This document shows positions 35,044-43,139 of a stretch of DNA of 64,000 nucleotides, one piece after another (position 1 is the first letter of the stretch; every line of letters begins with the position of its first letter). Origin of the DNA: JAEYXS01 sp943367715. GTDB lineage: Bacteria > Verrucomicrobiota > Verrucomicrobiia > Limisphaerales > JAEYXS01. The notes below the pieces were generated by a model, which saw nothing but the letters and a program-made list of their open reading frames with translations, searched no databases and was not told the DNA's origin. The stretch is from contig CALRJY020000007.1 of NCBI GenBank assembly GCA_943367715.1, positions 1 through 64,000 of the forward strand. Reading direction: 5' to 3'. A program made the position numbers and the translations under genes.

Positions 35044-35667
35044 TCACTGACTGATAGTTTTGCGTCCGATCACCTTGACGCTCCCGTTCACCAGTCTTCC
35101 CAAAGCTTCCGGATACAGTTCCCGTTCCGCCACCTGCACCCGTTCATGCAACGTCGCTGCCGTGTCATGATCCATCACCGGCACTGTGCGTTGAGCGATG
35201 ATGGCCCCGGTATCGATCCCGGAATCCACGAAGTGAACCGTGCAGCCCGTATGCTTCACGCCGTAGTCCAACGCCTGCTTCCACGCTTCCAACCCCGGAA
35301 ACGATGGCAGCAAAGAGGGGTGAATATTGATGACTTTGCCCTCGAATGCACGGAGAAAATCACCTTTCAAGATGCGCATGAATCCCGCCAGCACGATCCA
35401 TTCGACTCCCGCTGACTGCATCGCCGCGATATATTCCCGCTCCGCCACCTCATCCAGCTTCGTGCGAAACTTGCCCGGCGCGACGTATTTGGCCGGCAGA
35501 TCCCGCTCCTTCGCCCGGTCCAGAATGCCCGCGGTCTCCACGTCGCTCACCACCATGGCGATCTCGGCATTCAGCTTCCCAGCGGCACACGCCTCGGCAA
35601 TAGCCACCATATTGGAGCCCTTACCGGACCCCAGAACACCCAATTTGACTTTCGGTTTTAACGACAC
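35044..35667 (-). CDS. purN: Phosphoribosylglycinamide formyltransferase
   Basis: A 207-residue enzyme of purine synthesis that transfers a formyl group from 10-formyl-THF to GAR. Motifs: N-terminal VLGSGKGSNM (GAR-binding loop), AGFMRILKGDFL, the catalytic Asn/His pair in INIHPSLLPSFPGLEAW, and HFVDSGIDTGAII with the conserved Asp. Length is normal. It uses folate, whose synthesis gene folP lies about 13 kb away without an operon link. Followed by hisG; both pathways consume PRPP-derived intermediates. Confidence 0.93.
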   Translation of the reverse strand: MSLKPKVKLGVLGSGKGSNMVAIAEACAAGKLNAEIAMVVSDVETAGILDRAKERDLPAKYVAPGKFRTKLDEVAEREYIAAMQSAGVEWIVLAGFMRILKGDFLRAFEGKVINIHPSLLPSFPGLEAWKQALDYGVKHTGCTVHFVDSGIDTGAIIAQRTVPVMDHDTAATLHERVQVAERELYPEALGRLVNGSVKVIGRKTISQ

Positions 35668-35823
35668 GAGGCGTCATTTCTAGCGAAGGAAACGGCTGAA
35701 ACAAGCAGGAAAAAATCTAAAGCCAAAGCTTTCCACTTCCGAGAAGACCAAAAGTTCAACTTAAAGAAAGGGTAAACAGCCGGATTGCCACGGCTGCGGC
35801 TTTCTTACTCGGGGATTTGCCCT

Positions 35824-36273
35824 CTACACCTTGTTCTTCTTTAAGACCGTCTGGATGGCCTCGCTGAGCATATACAGCTCAAACGGTTTCCAGAGCATCA
35901 GCCCCTTCACCCGCCGGATGAACTCATCGATCTTCGCATCGCCTCGATGACCGGTCATGAAGATGAACCGTTTGCAGAGGTGTGGTTTGGTTCGCTCCAC
36001 CGCCAGATAAAACATATCTCCCGGCAGCTTGGGCATGGCCATGTCGCACAGGATGACATCGAAATCCGTGGCCATCACATGCTTCACTCCTTCCACCCCG
36101 TTTTCCACGGCGACCACCTCAAAATGCTGTTCAATCAGAAATTCCCGTAAGAGCAGGATGAAGTCCTTATCATCGTCCAGCACAAGGATTTTGCGCTTGT
36201 CCGGCGGCAACTCATCCTCGGGCACCTCATGGGTTTTCTCCTGTCCCGGGATGTAAAAGCGTTTTAGGCTCAT
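35824..36273 (-). CDS. Single-domain response regulator
   Basis: A 149-residue protein: a ~25-residue N-terminal tail, then a receiver domain (about 27-147). The acidic pair is in VLDDDKD, the phospho-accepting Asp in ILCDMAMPKLPGD (~Asp77), Thr in FIFMTGH, and the conserved Lys-Pro in LWKPFEL (~130). There is no output domain, so it likely works through protein contact (CheY/Spo0F-like). No kinase is encoded nearby. It lies just downstream of the tRNA-Arg gene on the same strand. Confidence 0.85.
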   Translation of the reverse strand: MSLKRFYIPGQEKTHEVPEDELPPDKRKILVLDDDKDFILLLREFLIEQHFEVVAVENGVEGVKHVMATDFDVILCDMAMPKLPGDMFYLAVERTKPHLCKRFIFMTGHRGDAKIDEFIRRVKGLMLWKPFELYMLSEAIQTVLKKNKV

Positions 36274-36321
36274 TTAATAGACCGCAGGCGGCGGCGGAAC
36301 ACTGATTGATTTTTTTGCCAG

Positions 36322-36398
36322 TGGTGCGCGAGGCGGGAGTCGAACCCACAACCTACGGCTTCGGAGACCGTCACTCTATCCAGTTGAGCTACTCGCGC
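36322..36398 (-). tRNA. tRNA-Arg (anticodon CCG)
   Basis: The minus-strand sequence folds as a complete 77-nt tRNA. The acceptor stem GCGCGAG/CTCGCGC is followed by A-CCA encoded in the DNA. The anticodon stem-loop ACGGT-CTCCGAA-GCCGT has CCG at 34-36, and the T-arm reads GTGGGTTCGACTCCCGC. It reads CGG codons. Located between the response-regulator gene and pafA. Confidence 0.93.
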
Positions 36399-36584
36399 GC
36401 TGACTGACAAAAATAGGGCCGTAGCGGTAATCCACTCCCGGACCCATTTCCGTAACAGTACGGAACACGGGCCTAAAGCGGCAAGTAAATTGCAATGCCA
36501 ATGCTTCAGAAAAATTGCCCTCCCGTGCCGTTCGGCTCCGTCTGCAGACGATGACGAATTAAGCAATCCACATATAGCCGCCGT

Positions 36585-38012
36585 TTAAATCGACTCCGAG
36601 TCTTCCAAGGAAATCGCCGTCGGCCCGCTGATCAGGGCCAACCAAGCCTCCGCTTCAGGGGACGTGACTTCAAATGGATTGGACAGTTCCAAGGTCTTTA
36701 TCCCCGCCGCATCCAGCACCTCCCAATCCACATAATAACGCAGGTTTCGTTGGCTCAGCTCATGCATCAAACGTGACCGCAAGCCTGCCCGGGTGTTGTT
36801 CGGCGCCTCGTGCATCGCTTGGATGATGCCCTCGGCCGTAGGCGACCAGCCCGCCTCTTTCTTGTCCAGCGGTAAGGCCAGACTCCGCCCGGGTGATACG
36901 TGATGAAACTCCAAGTCCAAGGACTTCAGCCAGGGATCATCCCAATCCAATTTCTGCTCTACAATGAATTGCTCAAATAACCAGCGCTTGGTCACCCAAT
37001 CCACCACCCCTACCAGCTCTTCGCGTTTCTTGCACAGGCGCTCAATCGTCCCCTGCCATAGCTTCAAAATCTCATCCGTCTCTTCGTCACGTCCGCCAAA
37101 CTCGGTCTGCGCCTTACGCCGGAACAGGTCGAGCAGTTCCAGCGCATCCATCTGACGGCCATCACTCAAATGCACTAGCCAAGGACCCTCGGTATCATGA
37201 GAGAGCACGTGAAATGTCATGACCGCATCCGCGAGGGCGATCTCGGGCATCTGGTCCAATTCCAGCAAATCCAGCACCAGCGCTGTCGTGCCCACCTTCA
37301 ACGCCAACGTGGCGGGCAGCACCGAGGTATCCCCATGCAGCAGATGCAACCGCCGATACTTGCGCCCATCCGCCAAAGGTTCATCCCGCGTGTTGATGAT
37401 CGCGCGATTGAACTGCACCCACTCGAACAGGTCATTGTTGATATAATCCGCCCGCTGGCTGATCTGAAATTTCGGCACTTTACCCGTCGGAAACGGCGCA
37501 TTCCCCTGTTCCACACCCGGTGAGGAACCGACCTTGCCTGCACCCACCATCACCAACCGCACCGTCAGGAAAGCCAGCAACGAAAGCACGTTTTTCTCAG
37601 TCAGAGGCGCGTGCCGGCGGACCAGATAATTCTCATGGCAACCAAACGTCGCACCCGAATAGTGGTCCACATTGTTTCGCACAAACCCCGCCGCCTCATG
37701 CAGTCCCAACTCGCGCAAAGCCAGGTTCAGCATCGTATCTCCGGCCCGGTCATACTTGATGACATCCCGCACCGTCATGCACTCCGGCGTGCAATATTCC
37801 AGATGCCCCATGTCCACATAGGCGCGACCACCATTGAAAAGAAAACCCCCATTGCCCGCCGGTTCATCCCAATCGCGCTGATGCAGATCGGGTAACCCGT
37901 AGCGATTCCCCTCGAAGAGCCAGTTCCGCACTTTGCCAATCAAACCCGCTGGTGCCCCGGCGTCATCGAGGAGGCAGCCATACTCGGTTTCGAGGCCGAC
38001 GATACGGTTCAT
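36585..38012 (-). CDS. pafA: Pup/UBact--protein ligase
   Basis: A 475-residue carboxylate-amine ligase of the glutamine-synthetase-like Pup ligase family. Motifs: N-terminal GLETEYG (nucleotide/Mg site), the region FNGGRAYVDMGHLEYCTPEC with the catalytic Asp (~67), GCHENYL, and NTRDEPLADGRKYRRLH. In the characterised system PafA phosphorylates the C-terminal Glu of the modifier and joins it to a substrate lysine. It is distinguished from Dop by lacking the ~40-residue Dop loop near the N-terminus and by its position after prcA. Start ATG 38012, 6 nt after the prcA stop; last gene of the proteasome operon. Confidence 0.92.
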   Translation of the reverse strand: MNRIVGLETEYGCLLDDAGAPAGLIGKVRNWLFEGNRYGLPDLHQRDWDEPAGNGGFLFNGGRAYVDMGHLEYCTPECMTVRDVIKYDRAGDTMLNLALRELGLHEAAGFVRNNVDHYSGATFGCHENYLVRRHAPLTEKNVLSLLAFLTVRLVMVGAGKVGSSPGVEQGNAPFPTGKVPKFQISQRADYINNDLFEWVQFNRAIINTRDEPLADGRKYRRLHLLHGDTSVLPATLALKVGTTALVLDLLELDQMPEIALADAVMTFHVLSHDTEGPWLVHLSDGRQMDALELLDLFRRKAQTEFGGRDEETDEILKLWQGTIERLCKKREELVGVVDWVTKRWLFEQFIVEQKLDWDDPWLKSLDLEFHHVSPGRSLALPLDKKEAGWSPTAEGIIQAMHEAPNNTRAGLRSRLMHELSQRNLRYYVDWEVLDAAGIKTLELSNPFEVTSPEAEAWLALISGPTAISLEDSESI

Positions 38013-38018
38013 AAAAGC

Positions 38019-38756
38019 TTAGCCAGGTAAGTAAGGTGTTAGCGGCACATACCGCGCCAAATTGACGCTCTGCCGTTCCAGCAACGCGGCTTCCACCACC
38101 TTGCCAGTCAATTGTTCCCGGCACGTCAACGGCAGGCCATCCGTCAAATCCACCGTCTCCGGCAGCGATTGATTACGCACCAGCGCATCCCACGCGAGCA
38201 ACAAGACCAACGACGCTTTCTCCGGCGGCAGCTTGGGATCAATACTGTCCTTCAACCACTTGGTCACAGAAGTCACCTGCTCCGGCTTGGATGCCGCCAC
38301 CATCACGCCACCGTGTTGGATCACAAAGCCGCCGTCAAAACTCACTTGCACCAGCACGTCTTGCGCAGGCTTCTCCGCCACTTCCGCGAGCAATAGATTG
38401 ATCATGAACGGCGCTTGAAAGATCTGCTCAAAACTTTGCTTCAACTGCGGGCTGAGGCCAAAACTAACCAACCGGCGCACATTCACATCCGCCGCCGCGC
38501 GCGTGAACGCCTCCAGATGCGCCGCATCAATGAGGATTTGCCGCACGCGCTCGATATCCGCCGGATGCCCCAGCGCCGCCATCGCCTGCCGGTCGAACAC
38601 CTCAAACACCTTCGATTGCCCGCTGCCCACCCCCAACAGCAAGATGCCCGCATCCAGGCTGACCGCAAACACCGGTGAACCCGTGGCGATCTGTTGCTGC
38701 ACGTAATCCCGGCGATTCGCGATCGCCTCCAGCCAGCGAAATGGTTCCTCGGTCAT
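38019..38756 (-). CDS. prcA: Proteasome alpha subunit
   Basis: A 245-residue Ntn-fold subunit without the N-terminal catalytic Thr. Visible: YVQQQIATGSPVFAVSLDAGILLLGVGSG (strands S1-S2), a helical middle with DIERVRQILIDAAHLEAF, then VLVQVSFDGGFVIQHGG and a C-terminal helix/strand region. Sequence is more diverged than actinobacterial PrcA. In 20S core particles, rings of alpha subunits gate the chamber and dock the ATPase. The start overlaps the prcB stop by 4 nt (ATGA), indicating coupled translation and roughly equal synthesis. Confidence 0.85.
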   Translation of the reverse strand: MTEEPFRWLEAIANRRDYVQQQIATGSPVFAVSLDAGILLLGVGSGQSKVFEVFDRQAMAALGHPADIERVRQILIDAAHLEAFTRAAADVNVRRLVSFGLSPQLKQSFEQIFQAPFMINLLLAEVAEKPAQDVLVQVSFDGGFVIQHGGVMVAASKPEQVTSVTKWLKDSIDPKLPPEKASLVLLLAWDALVRNQSLPETVDLTDGLPLTCREQLTGKVVEAALLERQSVNLARYVPLTPYLPG

Positions 38757-39526
38757 GCCTCCTCCTTCCGCGCGGCTATCTGCTCCGCCGTCTGCACATC
38801 TCGTACGCCATTGCCATCCAGCACTTTGATGACCGGCCAGACCGTTCGCGCCGGGTCCATGCCACCCGTCGCCGAATCAAACTCCGAAGCAACCGTCAGC
38901 GTGTCATGGGCGAAACGGATCGCGCGGGCCAGCGACATCGTCGAAGGTTTCACTTCGCCAAACCGTTCTTGAAAACTCAAAACACTCCGCACCGTGCCTG
39001 AACCGGAACCAGACGCCGCAAACGCCACTGCTTCAAACTGCGCACCCAAGGGATCGTAAAAATAAATACGCGGCACCATCTTGTCCCCCTGCGCTTCCAC
39101 CGTCGCAAACACCGGTGCCACCACCCCTACGCCCTGCAAAGTCAGCGGCAGGTTCTCGCGCAGCAATCGCGCCAGCGCCCTCACCTTTGCTTCGAGACTG
39201 AGCGGCTGCAACTGACTGCGCCGATAGTAGGCAAATGACACCTGCATCACCCGCGCCATCTCAAAAGCCATCGCGGGCACACCAGCAATCGCCAGCACCG
39301 AATGCCGGTCGATCTCGATGATTTTGTTCACGTCATCAGCCACGATGACATTGCCGGCCGTCGCCCGGCGGTCCCCCGCTACCAGCACGCCATCCCGATA
39401 ACGAAAGGCAAAGACGGTCGTGGCATGCGTCTGTTCGGGCGCACGCGTAGAAGCCTCCGCGGCCAAAGGCCGCAGGTTGTTCTGGGCCAGCAGCCCAAGG
39501 AAATCCCCTGCTATCCCGGTGCTCAT
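38753..39526 (-). CDS. prcB: Proteasome beta subunit (catalytic)
   Basis: A 257-residue precursor with a ~35-residue propeptide. The mature N-terminus should be Thr36 in HATTVFAF; counting from it, Asp17 (GVLVAGDRRATAG) and Lys33 (DDVNKIIEID) fall exactly where the catalytic residues of proteasome beta subunits lie. Downstream AASGSGSGTVRSVL carries the usual Ser-Gly-rich segment. It forms the proteolytic rings of the 20S core after autocleavage. ATG 39526 follows the UBact stop by 1 nt, and the stop overlaps the prcA start. Confidence 0.93.
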   Translation of the reverse strand: MSTGIAGDFLGLLAQNNLRPLAAEASTRAPEQTHATTVFAFRYRDGVLVAGDRRATAGNVIVADDVNKIIEIDRHSVLAIAGVPAMAFEMARVMQVSFAYYRRSQLQPLSLEAKVRALARLLRENLPLTLQGVGVVAPVFATVEAQGDKMVPRIYFYDPLGAQFEAVAFAASGSGSGTVRSVLSFQERFGEVKPSTMSLARAIRFAHDTLTVASEFDSATGGMDPARTVWPVIKVLDGNGVRDVQTAEQIAARKEEA

Positions 39527-39527
39527 T

Positions 39528-39701
39528 TTATTGGCCGGTGCGTTGGCGATAGCGCCGCGCCTGGTCCGGATCGACCTTGCGCATCCGCTTCAGAAGTTCC
39601 TCCGTATTCGGCTTTTCCACCTGGGGTTCCCGGGGGCCTTCGCCACCGCCACCACCGGGTGAGGGAGGAGCCGGACGTTGTTTCTGAGTTTGATCAGGCA
39701 T
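39528..39701 (-). CDS. ubact: UBact: Pup-like ubiquitin-like modifier
   Basis: A 57-residue protein between dop and prcB. Start ATG 39701 is 2 nt after the dop stop; a GGAG ribosome-binding site (39710-39713) lies 8 nt upstream inside dop; stop TAA at 39528-39530. The N-terminal half is low-complexity and disordered (Gln, Pro, then GGGGGEGPREP). The C-terminal half is helical and conserved in type: PNTEELLKRMRKVDPDQARR, ending YRQRTGQ. The terminal Gly-Gln is as in actinobacterial Pup, so deamidation by Dop to Glu would be needed before ligation. Its length, disorder, C-terminal sequence and location between dop and prcB together identify it. Confidence 0.93.
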   Translation of the reverse strand: MPDQTQKQRPAPPSPGGGGGEGPREPQVEKPNTEELLKRMRKVDPDQARRYRQRTGQ

Positions 39702-39703
39702 AA

Positions 39704-41221
39704 CTAAGTCTCCGCAATGGCTTGCAGGTCATCGGGCGTCACCGCCCGCTCTACACATTGAGCATAGCGCAAAACATCCTCCGGCGCGAATAAATCCAGC
39801 AACGAAATCCGCAACCGCCCCTCGCTTCCCCGCAAGGTCACATGGTCCCATTGTGCGGAGATAACGGCATCGGCGAACTTGCCCACGCACCGGCCCCGAA
39901 TCCATGCCCGGGTATCCTTCGGCGGCAGCGATATCGCTGCCTGCACCACCTTCTCGTCCGGCACATCCCGCATCACGCCCGCATGTTCCAATCCGGCGTG
40001 CAAACCTTCCGCCTCATCCACCAGATGATAGGCCAAGTCCAAGCTGCGCAACCACGGATCATCCTCCGGCACATTCTCCGCCACTTGAAATTCGCGCACC
40101 AGCATCAGCTTCGCCACCCAGTCCAAGCGGTCGCGACATTTCCGGTAATCCTGTTCCAAATCATTCAACGCCGTTTCCCAGTCAGCCACCAATATCTGCC
40201 GCTCCGGCGAACTCAAATCACAAATCTCCTTCACACAAGCGAGGTAATGCCGCTGAATCTCCAAGGCCGTGCTCTGTTTCTTGCCGTTCAAAGCCACTTC
40301 CCACTTGTAACTGACATCCTGCGAAATCGCGGGCAACGCCGCCAACGGGTCTTTCAATCGCGGATGCAATCGCTTCGGGTCCAGCACCAGCGCCTCCAAG
40401 ACCAAGGCCGTCGCACCCACTTTCAGACGCGTCGCAAACGGCGACATATTCGCATCCCCGATGATGACGTGGAACCGGCGATACAAGCGAGCGTTCGCAT
40501 GCGGTTCATCGCGCGTATTGATGATTGGCCGCCGCTGCATCGTGTCCACGCTCTGCAATTCGCTAAAAAAATCGCTGCGTTGCGCGATCTGAAATCCCGG
40601 CGCTTCAAACGCATCCTCTGCCTCGATGCCAAACTTCCCTGCACCCGCGTAAATCTGTCGCGTGACTAGGAATGCCTCCATGCCTTCCGCCAACGTCGCC
40701 CAAGCTAATGAACGCGGCAGCAGGTAATTCTCATGGCAACCGTAACTGTGCCCCCAGAAATCGGTATTGTTCTTATACACCCGCACCTTGGCTCCCCGTC
40801 GTTCGGAAAGCTTCTGCGCACAGGCTTCCACGATGCGTTCCCCCGCCCGGTCTTGCAGCACGATGTCCGAGAAGGAGCGGCACTCTGGCGTGCAGTATTC
40901 GGGATGAGCGTGGTCATTGTAGAAACGTGCCCCATTCGGCAGCACCAAGTCGCTCTTGATCTCCTCGAAGCTCAGTTCCCGCTCTTCATCCTGCCGGGTG
41001 TAATTCGCCTCATCGTAATCCTGGCGCAGCTCCAGCACGCGAAACCCACGCATGTCCAGATGCGGGTCTTCCGCCGAATAATCCCACCGCTGCCTTACGC
41101 CTGCAAAAGCCGCACTGCGAACGAGGTCGATGGACTCCTGCACAACGTCCAACTCATCCGCACCATCCCGCGCAATGCCATACTCGGTCTCAATCCCGAA
41201 TAAAATGGGCAGCGTATCCAT
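39704..41221 (-). CDS. dop: Deamidase/depupylase of the modifier
   Basis: 505 residues from ATG 41221 (DTLPILFGIETEYGIARDG); the frame extends upstream into the REP pair, which is not coding. It is a paralogue of PafA. The GIETEYG motif comes first, then a ~45-residue insertion (the Dop loop, about 40-85), the catalytic-Asp region FYNDHAHPEYCTPEC (Asp ~103), FWGHSYGCHENYLL and INTRDEPHANARLYRRFH. Dop hydrolyses the C-terminal Gln of the modifier to Glu and also removes the modifier from substrates. The Gln-ending modifier encoded next to it is consistent with a need for deamidase activity. UBact starts 2 nt downstream. Confidence 0.92.
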   Translation of the reverse strand: MDTLPILFGIETEYGIARDGADELDVVQESIDLVRSAAFAGVRQRWDYSAEDPHLDMRGFRVLELRQDYDEANYTRQDEERELSFEEIKSDLVLPNGARFYNDHAHPEYCTPECRSFSDIVLQDRAGERIVEACAQKLSERRGAKVRVYKNNTDFWGHSYGCHENYLLPRSLAWATLAEGMEAFLVTRQIYAGAGKFGIEAEDAFEAPGFQIAQRSDFFSELQSVDTMQRRPIINTRDEPHANARLYRRFHVIIGDANMSPFATRLKVGATALVLEALVLDPKRLHPRLKDPLAALPAISQDVSYKWEVALNGKKQSTALEIQRHYLACVKEICDLSSPERQILVADWETALNDLEQDYRKCRDRLDWVAKLMLVREFQVAENVPEDDPWLRSLDLAYHLVDEAEGLHAGLEHAGVMRDVPDEKVVQAAISLPPKDTRAWIRGRCVGKFADAVISAQWDHVTLRGSEGRLRISLLDLFAPEDVLRYAQCVERAVTPDDLQAIAET

Positions 41222-41234
41222 ATCTAAAAATTCT

Positions 41235-41280
41235 GTAGCGCAGGTTGTCAACCTGCTGTGTCGCCGACTGGCAGTCGGCA
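41235..41280 (+). repeat. REP-like palindromic element, left copy
   Basis: Begins GTAGCGCAGGTTGTCAACCT. It contains two palindromes, GCAGGTTGTCAACCTGC and GCCGACTGGCAGTCGGC, joined by TGTGTC. The same architecture occurs in reverse orientation at 41305-41349 and at 51533-51578. Confidence 0.8.
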
Positions 41281-41304
41281 GAGCAATCATTCTTTTGTAG
41301 CCTT

Positions 41305-41349
41305 GCGGATTACCAATCCGCGACACAGCAGACTGCCAGTCTGCGCTAC
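41305..41349 (-). repeat. REP-like palindromic element, right copy
   Basis: Reverse-oriented copy: GCGGATTACCAATCCGC, then GACACA, then GCAGACTGCCAGTCTGC ending in GCTAC. It starts (minus strand) 3 nt after the mpa stop codon. The palindrome cores vary but the arms keep pairing, as in REP families. Confidence 0.8.
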
Positions 41350-41352
41350 GTT

Positions 41353-43068
41353 TTAGACGATTTGCGCCGCATACCCTTGCGCCTTGCGTGGTCGTATAGG
41401 CGTCAGTCGCGCCACATTCTCCGGGTCCAAATCCGTGAGCTTCAACCAATCCTCCGTCATATCATTCGACGGGAACAAACTGCTCTCCGTATATTCCTGC
41501 CGCAACGCCGCCAGCAAATCCTCATACGTGATGGGTGATTCCGCACCCGCCGTAATCGACCGCTGGATCGCCGCCGCCTTGGCCCGCTCCACAACCGCCG
41601 CGATGATCGCTCCACTCGCGAAATCACCACGATAAAACGTCTCTTTGCGCCCACTGCGATAGTTCACTTCCAGGAACGCGTTCTCATCCGTTTTCGCGTA
41701 ATGCGCCTCGACCATCTTGCGGGCCAGCTCACTGCCCGGTTCCGCCAGCGGCAACGTATCGCGCAGATAAATCTCATAGATGGCCCGCGCTCCTTCTATA
41801 TCCGGACGCGCCACCTTAATCTTTCGATCCACCCGGCCCGGCCGCAAAATCGCCGGATCAATCAAGTCCGCCCGGTTGGACGCAAGGATGATCACCACAT
41901 TTGATAAAGCTTCGAGCCCGTCCATCTCCGCGCAAAACATCGGCACCAGCGTGCTGGACATGGAATTGAACCGGCCCCCATGCCTCACTCCGAGCAATGA
42001 CTCTGCCTCATCCATGAAGAGAAATGCCAGATAGCCTTCCGCCGCCCGTTCCCGGCATTGCTGGAAAAGGTCGCGCACCTGCCGCTCGGATTCACCCACC
42101 CACATGTTGAGCACCTCCGGCCCCTTGATGTGCAGGAAAAACTCCGGATGATCCACGCCCGTCTGCTGCTTCAATTGCTGGCGCAAGTTGTAAGCCGTCG
42201 CCTTGCCCAGCAGCGTCTTCCCGCAACCGGGTGGCCCATGCAGCAGAAAGCCTTTGGGTATCCGATGATCAAAACGTTTGTAGAGATCGCGATGGAGAAA
42301 CGGCAGTTCAATCGCATCACGAATGGATTTCACCGCCTCCGCCTGTCCGCCAATTTCAGACCAAGGCACTTCGCCCACCACGTCCAACGTACGATCAATG
42401 CGCTTCCCGTGACCAATGACTTCCAACGCTATGCGCTGATTCGCATCCAGCCGCACTTCCATGCCCGGCTTCAGTTTCTCTTTAGCGAGCAAGGCCGACC
42501 GTTGCACCACCAGCGGCATCACGCCGGATTCCTGACCGATACGCAACCGCCCATCCGAAAGCGTCTCATCCACCCGCACAATCGGACCATGTTGGTCAAA
42601 GCCCAAACTCCGCGTGACCGCAAACGCTTCATTGCACAAAACGCGTTGACCAGGCTGCAAACTGGTCAGCGGCAAATCGGGATCCAGCTTGCAGACGTAA
42701 TCTGTTCCTCCGACACAGACATGCGCCTGATTATCTTGGAGCGCGGCGAGAAAAGTTCCAATCCGCAGAGCCGGTGAACGCAACTTCTCCACCGCCTGAT
42801 CCAGTTTTTCGATGACCTCGCGCGCCTGGTCATTCATCTCCTCCATCGTCGTGATGCGATCCCGGAGATAGACCAGATCCAACAACACGCTGCTCCGCGC
42901 GGGCATCTTGGTGGCGATGAGGTCCAGCAACTGCAGGGTGGAAAGTGAATCAAGATCCTCGCGGCTCAGCAGGTCGGCCAGTGGTAGCGACGTGGGATCA
43001 CCGGGAACGGATGTTTCCGGCTTGGGTAACGGGTTTGGAGTCCCCGGCTGCTTCTTTTGCCCAGCCAT
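41353..43068 (-). CDS. mpa: Proteasomal AAA+ ATPase (Mpa/ARC)
   Basis: 571 residues from ATG 43068 (AGQKKQPG...). In order: a disordered Pro-rich tail, a predicted coiled coil (about 60-98, MEEMNDQAREVIEKLDQAVE), and OB-fold segments (about 100-225, CVGGTDYVCKL ... GQRVLCNEAFAVTRS). The AAA+ domain follows, with Walker A GPPGCGKT at 278-285, Walker B FLFMDEAES and the arginine-finger region LRPGRVDRKI. In actinobacteria the coiled coil captures Pup and the hexamer threads substrate into the 20S core. The C-terminus is GYAAQIV, without the penultimate Tyr (QYL) by which Mpa docks on the alpha ring. Confidence 0.9.
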   Translation of the reverse strand: MAGQKKQPGTPNPLPKPETSVPGDPTSLPLADLLSREDLDSLSTLQLLDLIATKMPARSSVLLDLVYLRDRITTMEEMNDQAREVIEKLDQAVEKLRSPALRIGTFLAALQDNQAHVCVGGTDYVCKLDPDLPLTSLQPGQRVLCNEAFAVTRSLGFDQHGPIVRVDETLSDGRLRIGQESGVMPLVVQRSALLAKEKLKPGMEVRLDANQRIALEVIGHGKRIDRTLDVVGEVPWSEIGGQAEAVKSIRDAIELPFLHRDLYKRFDHRIPKGFLLHGPPGCGKTLLGKATAYNLRQQLKQQTGVDHPEFFLHIKGPEVLNMWVGESERQVRDLFQQCRERAAEGYLAFLFMDEAESLLGVRHGGRFNSMSSTLVPMFCAEMDGLEALSNVVIILASNRADLIDPAILRPGRVDRKIKVARPDIEGARAIYEIYLRDTLPLAEPGSELARKMVEAHYAKTDENAFLEVNYRSGRKETFYRGDFASGAIIAAVVERAKAAAIQRSITAGAESPITYEDLLAALRQEYTESSLFPSNDMTEDWLKLTDLDPENVARLTPIRPRKAQGYAAQIV

Positions 43069-43120
43069 GCAGAAACAGTAAGCTGTTTCACCCAGAACGC
43101 AACCGGCAGAAATAAGGTGA

Positions 43121-43139
43121 TGTCGGCATCTTGCCGACA
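43121..43139. promoter_or_regulatory. Perfect 8-bp dyad upstream of mpa
   Basis: TGTCGGCA-TCT-TGCCGACA lies 53 nt upstream of the mpa start, in the 165-nt gap after the WYL regulator gene. A second, weaker dyad (ACACC-N8-GGTGT) follows at about 43146-43163. It could be an operator, an attenuator-like hairpin or another REP-type unit; the sequence alone does not decide. Confidence 0.4.

Larger units (their letters stand above)
41222..41352. other. mpa-dop intergenic gap filled by a pair of inverted REP-like elements
   Basis: The 131 nt between the mpa stop and the dop start consist almost entirely of two REP-like units facing each other (41235-41280 and 41305-41349), separated by about 25 nt. 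The RNA could form a large cruciform or hairpin within the operon transcript. Confidence 0.8.

Noticed and set aside
35755..35815. Weak hairpin (AGCCG...CGGCT) upstream of the response regulator end
   Set aside because: Five-base stem with a long loop; likely chance.
36420..36584. Hairpin-like TTCCGT...ACGGAA after pafA, considered as terminator
   Set aside because: The stem is short and no T-run follows on the minus strand; the evidence is too weak to list.
41222..41449. In-frame N-terminal extension of dop by 76 residues
   Set aside because: The extension runs through the inverted REP pair and into mpa; the family start GIETEYG lies just after the ATG at 41221.
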